Shown one piece after another: positions 31,356-43,968 of a stretch of 64,000 nt of DNA. This stretch comes from Adiantum capillus-veneris. Its lineage: Eukaryota > Streptophyta > Polypodiopsida > Polypodiales > Pteridaceae. Below the pieces are notes generated by a model that did no database searches, was not told the origin of the DNA, and saw only the letters and a list, made by a program, of their open reading frames with translations. A program made the translations under genes and the position numbers. The number at the start of each line of letters is the position of its first letter. Position 1 is the first letter of the stretch. The stretch lies in NCBI GenBank assembly GCA_014529385.2, contig CM043966.1:110620048-110684047 (forward strand), in the 5' to 3' direction.

Positions 31356-31893
31356 GTGCTATCAACAATTCATCACAGTGCCTGCATATTGGGCGCGGAC
31401 GCAAGTGCAGCTGACTATGCAGCCCTCGGATAGCGGGTTGTCCCTAACCATCTAACAGAAGGTGCACATTGTGCTCGAGGGGATGGGCAAGCTCCCTGCC
31501 ATCTACTACCATGCTCCCATCACATCACTTGGGCTCATGTCGTCGTGATGACTTGGTCGACTATAGAGATCACATGCAGTCGGTAAGTCTATTGATGCAG
31601 TAGCTTCATGGTCCGGCCTACAATGGTGGAGAACTATGCAATCAAAGAGGAGCAAGAGGAGGACCTGCAGTACACAAAAAGAGAGGAAATAGAGGAGGAG
31701 GACGAAGAGGCGGCCAACAGTATCGGTGGAGCAAATTTGGAAGCCATCTAACGTAGTATTGAAGGGATCACGTCTTGATGATCATGAGGTGGATATTGAG
31801 CACACCAAGAAAGTAAGCCTAGCCAAGAAGGAAGAGCAATTCCTTAGACTAATGGATCAGCAAGTCGGTCCACATCCACTCATCAACACCTGT

Positions 31894-31925
<32 letters not shown>

Positions 31926-31997
31926 ATGCTGTAGCAAAGTGTTGTGATCAATGCATCACAGCTCTAATGTCAAAGATTAGTGCCTATTTGCAAGCGG

Positions 31998-32081
<84 letters not shown>

Positions 32082-32740
32082 GCCCATGATAGTGCACCCC
32101 CGTTTTATAAGTGCATGCTGTGAGTGGGAGCCTGTAGCTCAACACATGCACTTGATCGTAAGTGTGCCCAATGGCCTCCGCATCTCAATGCCAAAGCAAT
32201 GACCCTATTGGGATGGCATGGTGAGGGACAGACCGATGCGAGGTGGCAGTGCAATCGACGTTGAGACTGGCAGTTTAGAGGCGTGGTTGCAAGAAAACCT
32301 CCACGTAGGCTAGATGCATAAGGCTGGAGAGTGGGATTTGCTGCCACTTGGCAATCAACTTTCTCTTTTTAATATAGATATAAGATATTAAAGAAAGCCA
32401 TGATTGGCAAGTATGGATACATGAGCGTACAAACCTCCTCAGGCGGCTTGTAGTTATCACTAGAATTTCAAGTAAAAAGTTTGGAAAGAAATTTGAAACT
32501 TTGATCCAACCCTTTGTAGCAATCTGTACACTACCATTGCTTCCTTGTCGTTTGTATCAATATTTTAAAAAATTTGCTCGTCACACTATTAACCCATGGG
32601 GAGATGCATGACAGTTTTTGGCCCACGACATGGACATAAGCTAGTGCTAATGTTTGAAAGTAGATTTTATTCACTAGCAGTTGTTTCTGTGCAAGAACAT
32701 TTTGAGCTTTGTGATGCCAATTTCTATCTTTGATTGCTAA
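31356..32740. other. Non-genic stretch with two AG microsatellites
   Basis: It contains AG runs at 31898-31925 and 32002-32078. A short acidic frame near 31630-31950 (EEQEEDLQYTK-like) hints at old coding sequence, but no family is recognised. Confidence 0.5.
32002..32078 (+). repeat. (GA)n microsatellite, 77 bp
   Basis: A pure AG/GA run. Confidence 0.97.
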
Positions 32741-34630
32741 CATTCTCTGTACCACAAGTAAAGTTGGAGGCTACAATATCAGATGATGGTGAGCAAACTT
32801 TTATGCTTGATCATGAGGTGCACCAGCTCTACACGGTAGATGCTAGAAGTGATGATCAAATTGGTGCAAGCATCGGCAAAGTTTCTCAAGATAAGAAAGA
32901 CAACAATGGAGAATTTTAATGATGATCTACACAAATTAGATCACTTAAAGATCAATGCAAGTGTGATTGACATGATTAAGTGCATGCCATTGCAAAGCAG
33001 TTTATATTGCACTCCATCAAGCCAAGAAGGTGGTCCAGAGTGATAAGATCCCAGTTAAATATGATGGCTACATTGCATTTGAATTGCCACGAGTTGATGA
33101 TTCTTCAGGTATGTGGTATGGAGCAAAGACATGATAGTCACATGTGGACATAGTATGTCACTTGCAGTAGTAATAGTTTTAATGGTGTTGTTAGATTTAG
33201 CAGATGCTTTGGGCATTTGCATTGCATTAACATTGATTGTCCATTTTATTTGCGCTCAAATATGTCCAATGAGTCTCAATGGCGAGGCCGGCTTGTTAAA
33301 CCATTTCCTAAAGGATTCGTCTCCTCTAGTATGCGTGCCTCTATTGGTTATAAGGGTCACATAAGGTTGTATGAGGTAGCATGTGCAGATATGGCTTTGG
33401 CTATGCTTCAAAGTGTGAAATAAATTTATTATTTAAAAGGTTTTGGTAGCTCTTTTTGTCTCGGCATTAAAGACTTGGCAGATCGCTTCATGAACCAAAC
33501 TTCATCCTCTACAACAGCAGTAGGAAGGAAACTAGTTGACCTAACACACTCTTTAATGCATGAAATGGGTGTCAATAGTCCTAAAATGAATAGAACTATA
33601 CTCCAAGAAAAGTGTATTAGAAGAAAGAGGCCAATTTTTGTTGATGCAAGTATTATCTTGGTGGAGGACAGGCACCGACCAGAATATGTTACAGTGAAAA
33701 CTTCAATTGGTGGGCTCCAACACACAAAAACTCCTTCAAGGAATGTCTCATATCTAGAGGTAATTGTAGCAAAGTCAATTTGGGCAATAAGAAGAACAGA
33801 ACTTGGGCGAAAGATGACTTGTTTTGGTGTGGTGTCAAAAGATGGAGATCATTGTAGGTGGCTCATTAATGATTGTTATATGGATTCGAAAAATGGGGTG
33901 CCCGCCCTTGCTTCTAGGGTCGTAGGAAATATCCCCGATTTGGTTCAAACCCAAGAGGGCTTGTAGAAGGGTTCATTGGGTTTTGTAACTCCAATAACAT
34001 GCACACTTGGAAGGTTTGAAGGGCCACCAAGTCTAGCTCTGGTGTTTGGGTGGTCGCAAAGGGCACAGATTGGCAGCCTCAAGAGGTAGCTCAATTGCAA
34101 GCGAATGGTTTTTTTTTGCAAGGAGGAGTGACTTTAGTAACAAGAATTCATGAAACAATTACATTGAACCAAGAGTTGGTAGCGGCATCCGTCCCAAATT
34201 GAGAAATGGCAAGATTGTAAAGTGGAGATCACGATTAGCAAAGGAATTTCATGCCAAGTTTGTAAAGTGAAGATCACAATTAACAAAGGAATTTCATGGC
34301 AAGATTGAACTAGGTAGAACCATGGCAGCAGAGTTCATGCAAGAGGTCATTGTGGTTTGCAATGAAACACATGTTTTCTATGTTAAGACTACGGGGTCAA
34401 GTGCAAAGAGAGTGACATACTCTGTGACAATGGTAGATTTTCCTAGATGTACTTATGAGGATTTTCAAAATCAAGAAATCAAATGCCTTGTACAAATGCC
34501 ATGTAAGCACATTTAATTCATACTTTTGCAAGTCCTTGGCCTTGACCCTCACGCTCATGAGTTCATGCATGAGGCTTCCCTAACAAAAATAGAGTTAGTT
34601 CAAGCACTTGGAGGTGCAGGGATGAAGATG
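32741..34630 (+). pseudogene. Decayed gene with a SWIM-like zinc-finger remnant
   Basis: Several plus-strand open pieces follow one another. Around 33200-33423 there is HCINIDCPFYLRSNMSNESQ, a Cys/His-rich block. At 33475-33966 there is a 163-codon open frame (GRKLVDLTHSLMHEMGVNSP ... TCFGVVSKDGDHCRWLINDC). Around 34322-34620 there is YSVTMVDFPRCTYEDFQNQE followed by MPCKHI, then FILLQVLGLDPHAHEFMHEA after a TAA. The last block looks like a SWIM finger (CxC...CxH) with the second Cys read as Tyr. SWIM domains occur in Mutator-like transposases and FAR1-type proteins. No transposase core is recognised, so origin is open. Confidence 0.45.
34211..34310 (+). repeat. 45 bp tandem duplication
   Basis: Units beginning AAGATTGTAAAGTGGAGATC (34211) and AAGTTTGTAAAGTGAAGATC (34256), with a third start at 34301. 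It interrupts the decayed SWIM-like gene. Confidence 0.85.
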
Positions 34631-36000
34631 TAGCCTTGAAGGCTTGTGTACCTTGCAATGGTTTGGAGAAGTAGTTTTTTGGTGATATATGGTTATGGGC
34701 ATTAAATTTTGTGCCAAGTACTCTTGATCGGAAGTATTGTTGTACATTGTACACATTTTTGAATTGTAGGTGCAATATATCCTTTTTGTCGATTTCATTG
34801 TTGATGTAAGGTTTTTGGCATGTGTGAGTGATTGAACAATTGAAAAAGAGTTTTCTAAAGTAAAGAAACTATGAAGGGATTTTTTCTAACCCATCAAAAA
34901 TTGAATATGTATATAGCAAATATATTGCACAAGGGTGTCACAAAACATCACAGGTTTTGCTCGATTTTGTTTGCTTGGATTTTGGGATTCCTCATGAAAA
35001 CTCTAAGATTGTATGCAAGCGAGGCCCCTTCTTTAAAAATAGGCCAATTCTTCTAGGCCATACCTATGTTGGGCACATCCTGCACTTAGTGCACTCCAAG
35101 GGTTGATGCTCTAGATTGAAGCTCACAAGGTGCTTTTTTTGCTCTGGTGAATACGTTCCACTTGGCATACATATCAACATGCATGACACTTTGTTTCAAG
35201 ATCACTCCATTAGGAAGTGAATGGGGTAAACGAGGGCCTCTTTATTTGGCAGTTAAAGGAAATGATTAAAGCTTAAGCAAAGTTTGACCAAGCCTAAAGG
35301 AGAGGGCAAAAAGGCCTATGTTGAGATTTGAAAATAATAATAATTATATTTTGTATTTGAAAATAGTCTATTTTAACCCAAAAGAGGGGTGGGTAACTGA
35401 AATTTAAAGTGTCTTTTTTCCACCTCTCTCCTCTCTCTTTAACATATAAAACACACTCTCTTACTTAGTTCTCATTAAAGGAAGCACTTTTCATCTCTCC
35501 CCGCCAGAAAAGTAGATTTTCCACATTCTCTGACTGCATTCTGTCTCTATTACATCAGCCAAATTTCTCTCTTTCCTCCCCTTTTCTCTTTTGTTACTTC
35601 CACCTCCCAATCAATGAGAGGAAATTCCAACGTTTCTGATGTTGTCTCTCTTCCTTGATTGTCTTTCTCTCTATCTCCCCCCCATTCCCTCCCCCCCCTC
35701 TCTCTCTCTCTCTCATGATTCTCCCAATTCATCTCCAGGTGAGAGCAATGGAAAACTCCATTACCTCCGTCTGCAGTAGCATTTCTCTCTCTAAATCTCT
35801 CATGATCAACAATTTGAATTCAAAGGAGATTTAGTTGCACTCCCTCTCTTTGTTCCCTCCACAAAATAATCCTTTTCTACTATCTCTGAGTACTCTCCAC
35901 TTCTTTCCTCCATAGCCAGCTTTCCTTGCTTGCATAGCAGTCACCATTACACATTCTCTCTCTAATTTTCTTGACTAGCTAACAAATATGTCATTCAATC
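34631..36000. other. Non-genic stretch with CT-rich part
   Basis: No coding similarity. The part from 35400 to 35960 is pyrimidine-rich (CT runs near 35698-35715), resembling a 5' untranslated region or promoter-proximal plant sequence. No promoter motif can be fixed. Confidence 0.45.
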
Positions 36001-38430
36001 ATACTCCACTACAAGACATTACTAATAGGCAAAATGATATCGATTAAATGCTGATTTGCAGTAGGAATATGCTACAATGTGACTTGGCACAGCTAATCCC
36101 AATGTTGCAGATAAGCTAGGGAGCATTGGGTGTAAGGTAATAAACTTATGGGTTAATGGCCACATTTAGCATGGCAATCAAATGAACAATGCATCATCAC
36201 CCTCTCATAACGTCATTGAGCTACTATGTTTTATTGGAAATGGAAGAGATGGACTATTTGGATTTTGCTAGAGATTGTAATTAGCTTTTGATAATGAAAG
36301 GGAAGCAAGTAAACATCTCTTTGCTGCCTATTTGTCATTGCAAAAGAATTACATGAAAGATATACATCAAGTCAGAGAGGAAGCCAACGAGAAGACAAAG
36401 TAGTTGATTGATCAGATGGCAAAGCTCAATAAAAAAGTAGAGCATTAAAAAGAAGAGCAGGTGTATTGACTAGACAAATACGTTCAACTACAACACACTT
36501 CACATAATATGCATCGACAAATCAATCATCTCATTCACGTTTTCCTTGGCTACCGCATTCATAAGCACAAGAGACAAGCGATGTCTATGCTATTGTCAAG
36601 TGGTGGATCTCGAAAGAAACGTGTCTGTCACACTCGATAAGGATACAAATGCAAGCTTCTAATTTCCTACATTTCTGCAATTTGTTGTAGCTTTATTTCA
36701 AAAGGTAGAAACTTGGCTCGGATGATGATGTGTATCAATTTTGATGCTCAAATGACAGGATGTGCTTTACTACAGTATGTCATCAAGCCAAAGGAGCTAG
36801 TAGAGCTACTGGATGATCCATCCAACACTAACATTGCCAAAATTTTGTGCCAAAATTATTAATGTGACCTAAAGAGCATTGTGCTGCATCAAGAGACGAG
36901 GGAGGTATGTGACAATGCATGAATAAGTTTCAAGGCCTATGAAGATTTGTACTGAATTGTCACACTAGGTCATGTTGCAAAATGTCTATTGAGGTTGTTG
37001 TCAATGCCTTACAATGTTAGTGTTGCGGAAAAGTGTGCCAATAATGTTATTGCAAGCTTGTTGGGCGGATTTCAGTATGTGGAGGATGCCATGCTACTAG
37101 AAGACAACAAATCCTTCCACTACAACAAGTTCAATAGTGTGTATGTTTACTTGTTTAAGATCTAAGAGTGAATCATAAGATTTTCTGGGTTGACACAAGA
37201 AGAGTAGGAAGGCAAAGTTATATTTGTAATGAAGCTTGATGAGTGTCAGATTGTAAATGGTAAACGGATTGAAATAATAAGTGTTACATTGAGGAACAGA
37301 GCCTTGGCGGGGGTCGACGTTGAGCTAAATGCCAATGATAAGATTTTATGGGTTGACACAGGAAGAGTGTGATGGCAAAGTTATATTTGTAATGAATCTT
37401 GATGAGTGTCAGATTGTAAAAGGTAAACAGATTGAAATGATAAGTGTTACATTGATGAATAGAGCCTTGGCGGGCATCGATGTCGAGGTAAATTCCAATG
37501 AGAAGGGAAACAAATGTTTAGGTGCTCGGTTAGAGAAGAACATTTGGTGGCTGGCAGCTTTTTATCTCCTAGCACATGAGTCCCTAAAATAGTATTTCAA
37601 TCACACCCCAATTATTGACGTCATTTGGAAACAATAAGATGGACAAAGATTGTAGGTTTTAGGTCTTGGTACGTTCCAAGTTGAGTGGTATTTGGCAGGA
37701 GACTCAAGTGTATGTTAGGTTACAAGCAAGGTGCAATGACCCTCTTTTCATGCATTTATTGCTGCCACAGTAAAGTCTCACTGGGAATTGAGGGCAAGGG
37801 TGCAAAGGCCAACAAGTCAAAAGGTGGTAAGGGTAAGGGTGGAAAAGTTCCAATCAACTCTCCAAAAGGTGTACCCACTACACAAATAGTGGGTAAAGCA
37901 CTATAACGATGGTTTCAAGGTATCCTTAGTTGTGACCAGCAAGTCCCCCCTAATCGATACATGGGATGATCCAAATTGAGATCCTATTCTTATGATACCA
38001 CTGGTAAATGTGCATGTATGCATCCTTCATGCCCGTCTACATATTCTCGACAAGTAGCTTATGCTCCATATTAACTATGCTTGGAATATGGAGCCATCAC
38101 AAAGAATAGAAGTGTATATAAGAGAATTCGAGTCTATTCTATCGAGTGTTGGTGTACATGGGGGTGCAGTGAGGTATCAAAGGACAAGAAGGCAACTGAA
38201 AGTACACATGATCGCCCTAATAAAGTATGTATGGGTGGTAGTAAAGCTATGCATTTGCTCTTCGACTATTTTGACTCCCAAAGTCCCGTTGAGTTTTAGT
38301 TGTGGAAAAGAGTGTGTGACATTACCACTTATAGAGGTAACGAAGCTACCCTAGAAATTAAGCGTGCTCATATGTGGAAATCAGTTGATGATATTTTCTG
38401 TCTGCTTGAAAAGGCAAAGATAACTCAATT
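36001..38430 (+). pseudogene. Unrecognised decayed coding region
   Basis: Coding-like plus-strand pieces occur in order. A Lys/Glu-rich coiled-coil-like part (about 36350-36640) is followed by a block near 36770-37150 (YVIKPKELVELLDDPSNTNI ... GGFQYVEDAMLLEDNKSFHY). A block at 37175-37592 is partly duplicated (KVIFVMNLDECQIVKGKQIE). One frame from 37685 to 38488 has stops at 37904, near 37970, near 38070 and at 38297. That frame includes a Gly/Lys-rich basic tract and CMGGSKAMHLLFDYFDSQSP, then RAHMWKSVDDIFCLLEKAKI. I do not recognise the family. It may be a transposon-borne gene or an old host gene. Confidence 0.45.
37175..37500 (+). repeat. 163 bp tandem duplication in the unrecognised pseudogene
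   Basis: Copies start at 37175 and 37338 (ATAAGATTTT-C/A-TGGGTTGACAC) and are close to 90% alike by eye. The period is not a multiple of three, so the duplication itself shifts the frame. Confidence 0.9.
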
Positions 38431-41400
38431 TTGTTGTCTCCTCGTACATGACCTTGTCATTTCTCGTAAGAGCAAAACTGGAGGATAACATAGTTTGCAC
38501 ATCCTGCCCAAATTTCCCGCCTGCAAAGGCCTATGAACACTACTTCAAAATTAGTGAAATGCAAGTAGTATTGCACACGTAACCTTGTGTGTTGCCTTTG
38601 CAATCTAGACCCCTTGGTTAAAATCAACATTGTCAAACCCCTTGGTTAAACTTTGCAGGAAAACTACTCAACTAGCATATGGCCCTTGGCCTATGTCCGT
38701 GACCCTTTTAGGTTGGCCACCTTTGCAGTCTATGGAATTCTTTCCTTGAAAATGCAAGTGTGAAGATTCCAAGAATTGACCATCACACTGCTTAATAAGT
38801 GATTGAATAATCATGAGATGGGTCTTACTCCAAACCTCGCGCATATAGACACTCGTAGTGCTAGAGATAAAATAGAAGATCCACTAAATTTGGAATTGTA
38901 TTCACAATTAGATCGACCCAAAAATCCATAATCTTGGGTTTTTGTGAATGGCCGTGCTATCTAAAATGCTGGCGTCATCTATACACTTTGGTAGAGTCCC
39001 TTACGACTTTCAGACGTTCAAAAAGTCAACTTGATTTTCACACTCAAAATGTGTAGTGCTAAAATAAAATTTAAAAAAATACTAGGGCCCATAACACCTA
39101 GTGTGTATGCATTTAGAAAAAAACAGATCCAAAACCTGTATATCCATGATCATCCTTGCTAATACTTATTGTGAATGTGATGTGCCTACCACACATTAAA
39201 GTGAAACGTCGGAACCATAATAGAAGGTGAAACACGTATCACTTCCAGGTACAAACAGTGAAACTTTTTCATTAACAACACATAGCCTTGCTATAGGAAT
39301 AAACAACCATCCGTTAATGTTGTTTAGCAGCATTTGTACCTTAACAAGTCTTTCTGAGTATCCAACAATTTTTGTCCATTGAAATTGTTCTTGACACATT
39401 GTGCTGAAAACAGCCTATAAAATCGATTTGACCAGCACCTAGGGACTTTGTTGTGACACATACTTAAAATAGTGGTTTCTAGTGTCAGTCCCAGAGACTC
39501 ACATTCTCCGCATGTTGAGTATGTCTCATATAAGGGTGTCTGAAAAAAGAACATCGTTCAAATACAAGATGTACTTGTGCGTGCACGTAACTGCAAACAC
39601 TCTACGATTGAATTGAGAGGGACCCTCATTAGCCTTGCTCCACACTGGCTAAACCGAGCACCTTGAGTTCCTAGACCATGTTGCATGTCATGTGACAACG
39701 TATGCCAAATAAACCCTACAAGTGGGTCTATAACTACATAATGCAGAAAGTTAATTTGGACACTACAACCCAATTTTTTAACTCCTCGTACATGACCTTA
39801 TCTTTTCTCTTAGGAGAAAAAATGGAGGATAACATAGTTTCCACATCGTGCCCAAATTTCCCGCCTGCAAAGGCCTAGGAACCCTAATTCAAAATTAGTG
39901 AAATGCAAGTAGTATTGCACATTTAACCTTGAGTGTTGCCTTTGCAATCCAGACCCCTTGGTTAAAATCAACATTGTCAAGCCCCTTGGTTAATCTTTGC
40001 AGGAAAACTACTCAACTAGCATCCGGTCCTTGGCCACCCTTTGGAAATTCGTGGACTTCTTTCCTTCAAAATGCAAGTGTGAAGATTCCAAGAATTGACC
40101 ATCACTCCACTTAATAAGTGATTGAATAATCAAGAGCTGGGTCTTACCCCAAAATTGGACTCATATAGACACTCGTAGTGCTAGAGAGAAAATAGAAGAT
40201 CCACTGAAGTTGGAAATGTATTCACAATTAGATATTTTTTAGACCCAAAAATCCATAATCTTAGGTTTTCTCTGTCTTGTTTGAATTGCTCGCATCATCT
40301 ATACACCTTGGTAGAGGCCCTTACGAGTTTAAGACGTTTAGAAACTCAACTTGATTTTCCCACTCAAAATCTGTAGTGCTAGAAAAAAACCCCAAAAAAT
40401 ACTAGGGCCCATAACACATAGTGTGCATGCATTTAGCAAGAAACATATTCGAACTTGTATATCCATGATCATCCTTCCCAATACTTATGGTGAATGTGAT
40501 GCACCTACCACACATTAAAGTGAAACATCAGAACCATAATAGAATGTGAAACAATTATCACTTCTATGTACAAACAATGAAAAATTTTCATTAACAACTC
40601 ATAGCCTTGCTATAGTCCTAAACAACCATCTGTTAATGTTGTTTAGCAGCACTTGTACCTTAGCAAGTCTTTCTAAGTATCCGATAATTTTTGGCCATTG
40701 AAATTGTTCCTGACACATTGTGTTGAAAACGGCCCATACACGCGATTTGACTAGCACCTAGGGACTTTGTCGTGACACATACTTAAAATAGTGGTGGCTA
40801 GTGTCAATCCCAGAGACTCACATTCTCCGCATGTGGAGTATGTCTCATATAAGGGTGTCTGAAAAAAGAACATCGTTCAAGTACAGGATGTACTTTTGCG
40901 TGCACATAACTGCAACAAACACTCTACGATGGAAGTGAGAGGGACCCTCATCAGCCTTTCTCCACACTGGCTAAACCGAGCACCTTGAATTCCTAGACCA
41001 TGTTGCATGTCATGTGACAATGTATGCCAAATAAACCCTACAAGTGGGTCTATAACTGCATAATGCAAAAACTTAATGTGGACACTACAACCCAAATTTA
41101 TTGGCTCCTTGTACATGACCTTGTCATTTCTATTAAGAGCAAAAATGGAGGACAACATAGTTTGCTCATCTTGCCCAAATTTCCTGCCTGCAAAGGCATA
41201 GGAACACTACTTGAAAATTAGTGAAATGCAAGTTGTATTGCACATGTAACTTTGGGTGTTGCCTTTGCAATCCAGACCCCTTAGTTAAAATCAACATTGT
41301 CTTCGTTAAACTTTGCAAGAACACTGCTCAACTAGCATCCACCATCGGCCTATGTCCGCGACCCCCTTCGGTTGGCCACCCTTTGGCAGTCTGTGGACTT

Positions 41401-41452
41401 CTTTACTTGAAAATGCAAGTGTGAAGATTCCAAGAATTGACCATCACGCCGC

Positions 41453-42066
41453 TTAACACTAGACTTATAATGAGCCACAAAACTGGCTGAAGCCGCAAAA
41501 ATGGTTCACATCAGGATTCTAGTAAATGAAGCATAACTTTTGTATATGACATAAAAATTACATGAAACTTCTTAATTATGGGTTCTAGATATGAAAAAGG
41601 TTTCTAAATACACAATTTACATGAAAAGCTCCAAAATAGAAAATTTACTTTTCTAAAATTAATAAATTTTACATAAAATTGCACTTTAACACTTGACTTG
41701 GAGAAGTAAAAAATGTCGACAGTCTTTGTATATGGGTTAAAAAAGCTTGGTACATCTATCACATACCTATTGAGGGATTTTTCAAAGAAGTTTGGGCCTA
41801 CTTAGCAATGATTTGATTTACTTTCAAAAGAAAATAAAAAAAGTTTGTCCATCCGCACAAATTGGTTGTAGAAGATGGCAATGGAAAGACATCTTCAGAC
41901 CTTCATTTAGCTTTGTACTATTTTTTATCAACAACTAATATTGAGTGTTGGTCATAATTCCTTGAAACCATTTTCTATTAACATAACTAACATCAGGTTG
42001 GTAAATTTTTTACAAAAGTCTCAAAAAGCCACAAAAGTGGCTGATTTTTTACAGGACTAGTGTTAA
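41453..42066. mobile_element. 606 bp element with CACTAG ends and TTAA target duplication
   Basis: Inside copy three of the tandem array, 41457-42062 starts CACTAGACTTATAA and ends TTACAGGACTAGTG, with TTAA at 41453-41456 and 42063-42066. The other array copies show the empty site GCTTAATAAGTG with one TTAA. Terminal inverted match is 10 of 13, followed by subterminal GAGCCACAAAA / CAGCCACTTTTGTGGC. No coding capacity is seen. A TTAA duplication is typical of piggyBac-type transposition, whereas CACTA-type ends normally make 3 bp duplications, so the class is unresolved. Confidence 0.85.
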
Positions 42067-43917
42067 CAAGTGACTGAATAATCACAAGATGGGTCTGAAC
42101 CCAAAACTGGACTCATATAGACACTCATAGTGCTAGAGATAAAATAGAAGATCCACTAAAGTTGGAATTGTATTCATAATTAGATCTTTTACGGACCCAA
42201 AAATGCATAATCTTAGGTTTTCGTCGTGTTGTCTGAAATGCTGGAATCATCTATACACCTTGGTAGAGGCCCGTACGACTTTAAGACGTCCAAAAACTCA
42301 ACTTGATTTTCACACTCAAAATGTGTAGTGCTTAAATAATACCCCAAAAAATACTATGGCCCATAACACCTAGTGTGCATGAATTTATCAAAAAACAAAT
42401 CTGAACCTGTATATCGATGATCCTCCTTGCCAATACTTATGGTGAATGTGATCCCCCTAGCACACATTAAAGTAAAACATCTGAACCATAATAGAATGTG
42501 AAACAATTATCACTTCTAGGTACAAACAATGAAACTTTTTCATTAACAACGCATAGCATTGCTATGAGTTGTTTATGCCTATAGCCTTGCTATAGGAATA
42601 AACAACCATCCGTTAATGTTGTTTAGCACCACGTGTACCTTAACAAGTCTTTTTGAGTATCCCATAATTTCTGGCCATTGAAATTGTTCCTCTGCACATT
42701 GTGTTGAAAATGGCCCATACAACCGATTTGAACAGCACCTAGGGACTTTGTTTTGACACATACTTGAAATAGTGGGTGCCCGTCTCAGTCCCAAAGACTC
42801 ACATTCTCCACATGTGGAGTATGTCTCATGTAAGGGTGTCTGAAAAAAGAACATCTTTCAAGTACAAGATGTACTTGTGCGTGGAGGTAAATGTAAACAC
42901 TCTATGACAGGAGTGTGACGGACCCTTATTAGCCTTGCTCCACTTTGGCTAAACCGATCTTCTCAAGTTCTTAGACCATGTTGCATCCCATGTGACAACA
43001 TGTGCCAAATAAACCCTACAAGTGGGTCTATAACTGCATAATGCAGAAACTTAATCTAGACACTACAACCCAAATTTCTTGGCTCCTCGTACATGACCAT
43101 GTCATTTCTATTAAGAGAAAAAATGGAGGATAACATAGCTTTGCACATCCTGCCCAAATTTCTCGCCTGCAAAGGCCTAGGAACACTAATTGAAAATTAG
43201 TGAAATGCAAGTAGTGTTGCACGTGTAGCCGTGGGTGTTTCCTTTGCAATTTAGACCCCTTAGTAAAAATCAACATTGTCAAACCCCTTGGTAAAACTTT
43301 GCAAGAAAATTGCACAACTAGAATCCGCCCTTGGCCTATGTCCTTGACCCCCTTGGGTTGGCCACCCTTTGGCAATGTGTGGATTTCTTTCCTTCAAAAT
43401 GCAAGTGTGAAGATTCCAAGAATTGACCATCACTCCACTTAATAAGTGATTTAATAATCACGAGTTGGGTCTTACCCCAAAATTGGATTCATATATACAC
43501 TTGTAGTGCTAGAGATAAAATAGAAGATCCACTGAAGTTGGAATTGTATTCACAATTAGATCTTTTCCGAACTGAAAAATCCATCATCTTGGTTTTTTGT
43601 GAATAGACGTGCTGTCTAAAATGCTGACATCATCTAAACACTTTCGTAGAGGCCCTTAGTAGTTTAAGACGTTCAAAATATTAACTTGATTTTCACACTC
43701 AAAATGTGTAGTAATAAAATAATACCCCATAACACCTAGTGTGCATGTATTTAGGAAAAAAAATAGACCCGACCCTGTATATCCATGATCATCCTTGCCA
43801 ATACTTATAGTGAATGTGATGCGCCTAGCACACAATAAAGTGAAACGTCGAAACCATAATAAAAGGTGAAACAGTTATCACTTCTAGGTACAAACAATGA
43901 AACTTTTTCATTAACAA

Positions 43918-43968
43918 CTCATAGCCTTGCTATGAGTTGTTTATGCCTATAGCCTTGCTATAGGCATA
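43918..43968. repeat. Two adjacent short palindromes in array copy four
   Basis: CTCATAGCCTTGCTATGAG (43918-43936) and GCCTATAGCCTTGCTATAGG (43945-43964) are perfect hairpins with a CCTTG loop. Copy three has a related doublet near 42551-42595, whereas copies one and two have a single imperfect one. Confidence 0.85.

Noticed and set aside
31132-31455. Open frames of Arg-Glu or Ser-Leu repeats (also near 23835, 47631, 47522, 50180, 59000)
   Set aside because: They are translations of AG/CT/GT microsatellites with no other coding evidence.
33475-33966. Intact 163-codon host gene
   Set aside because: Related-looking coding pieces before and after it are in other frames or behind stops, so it is treated as one exon-sized part of a decayed gene.
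41457-42062. Assignment of the TTAA element to piggyBac
   Set aside because: Only the duplication supports it; the ends are CACTAG and no transposase is present, so class is left open.
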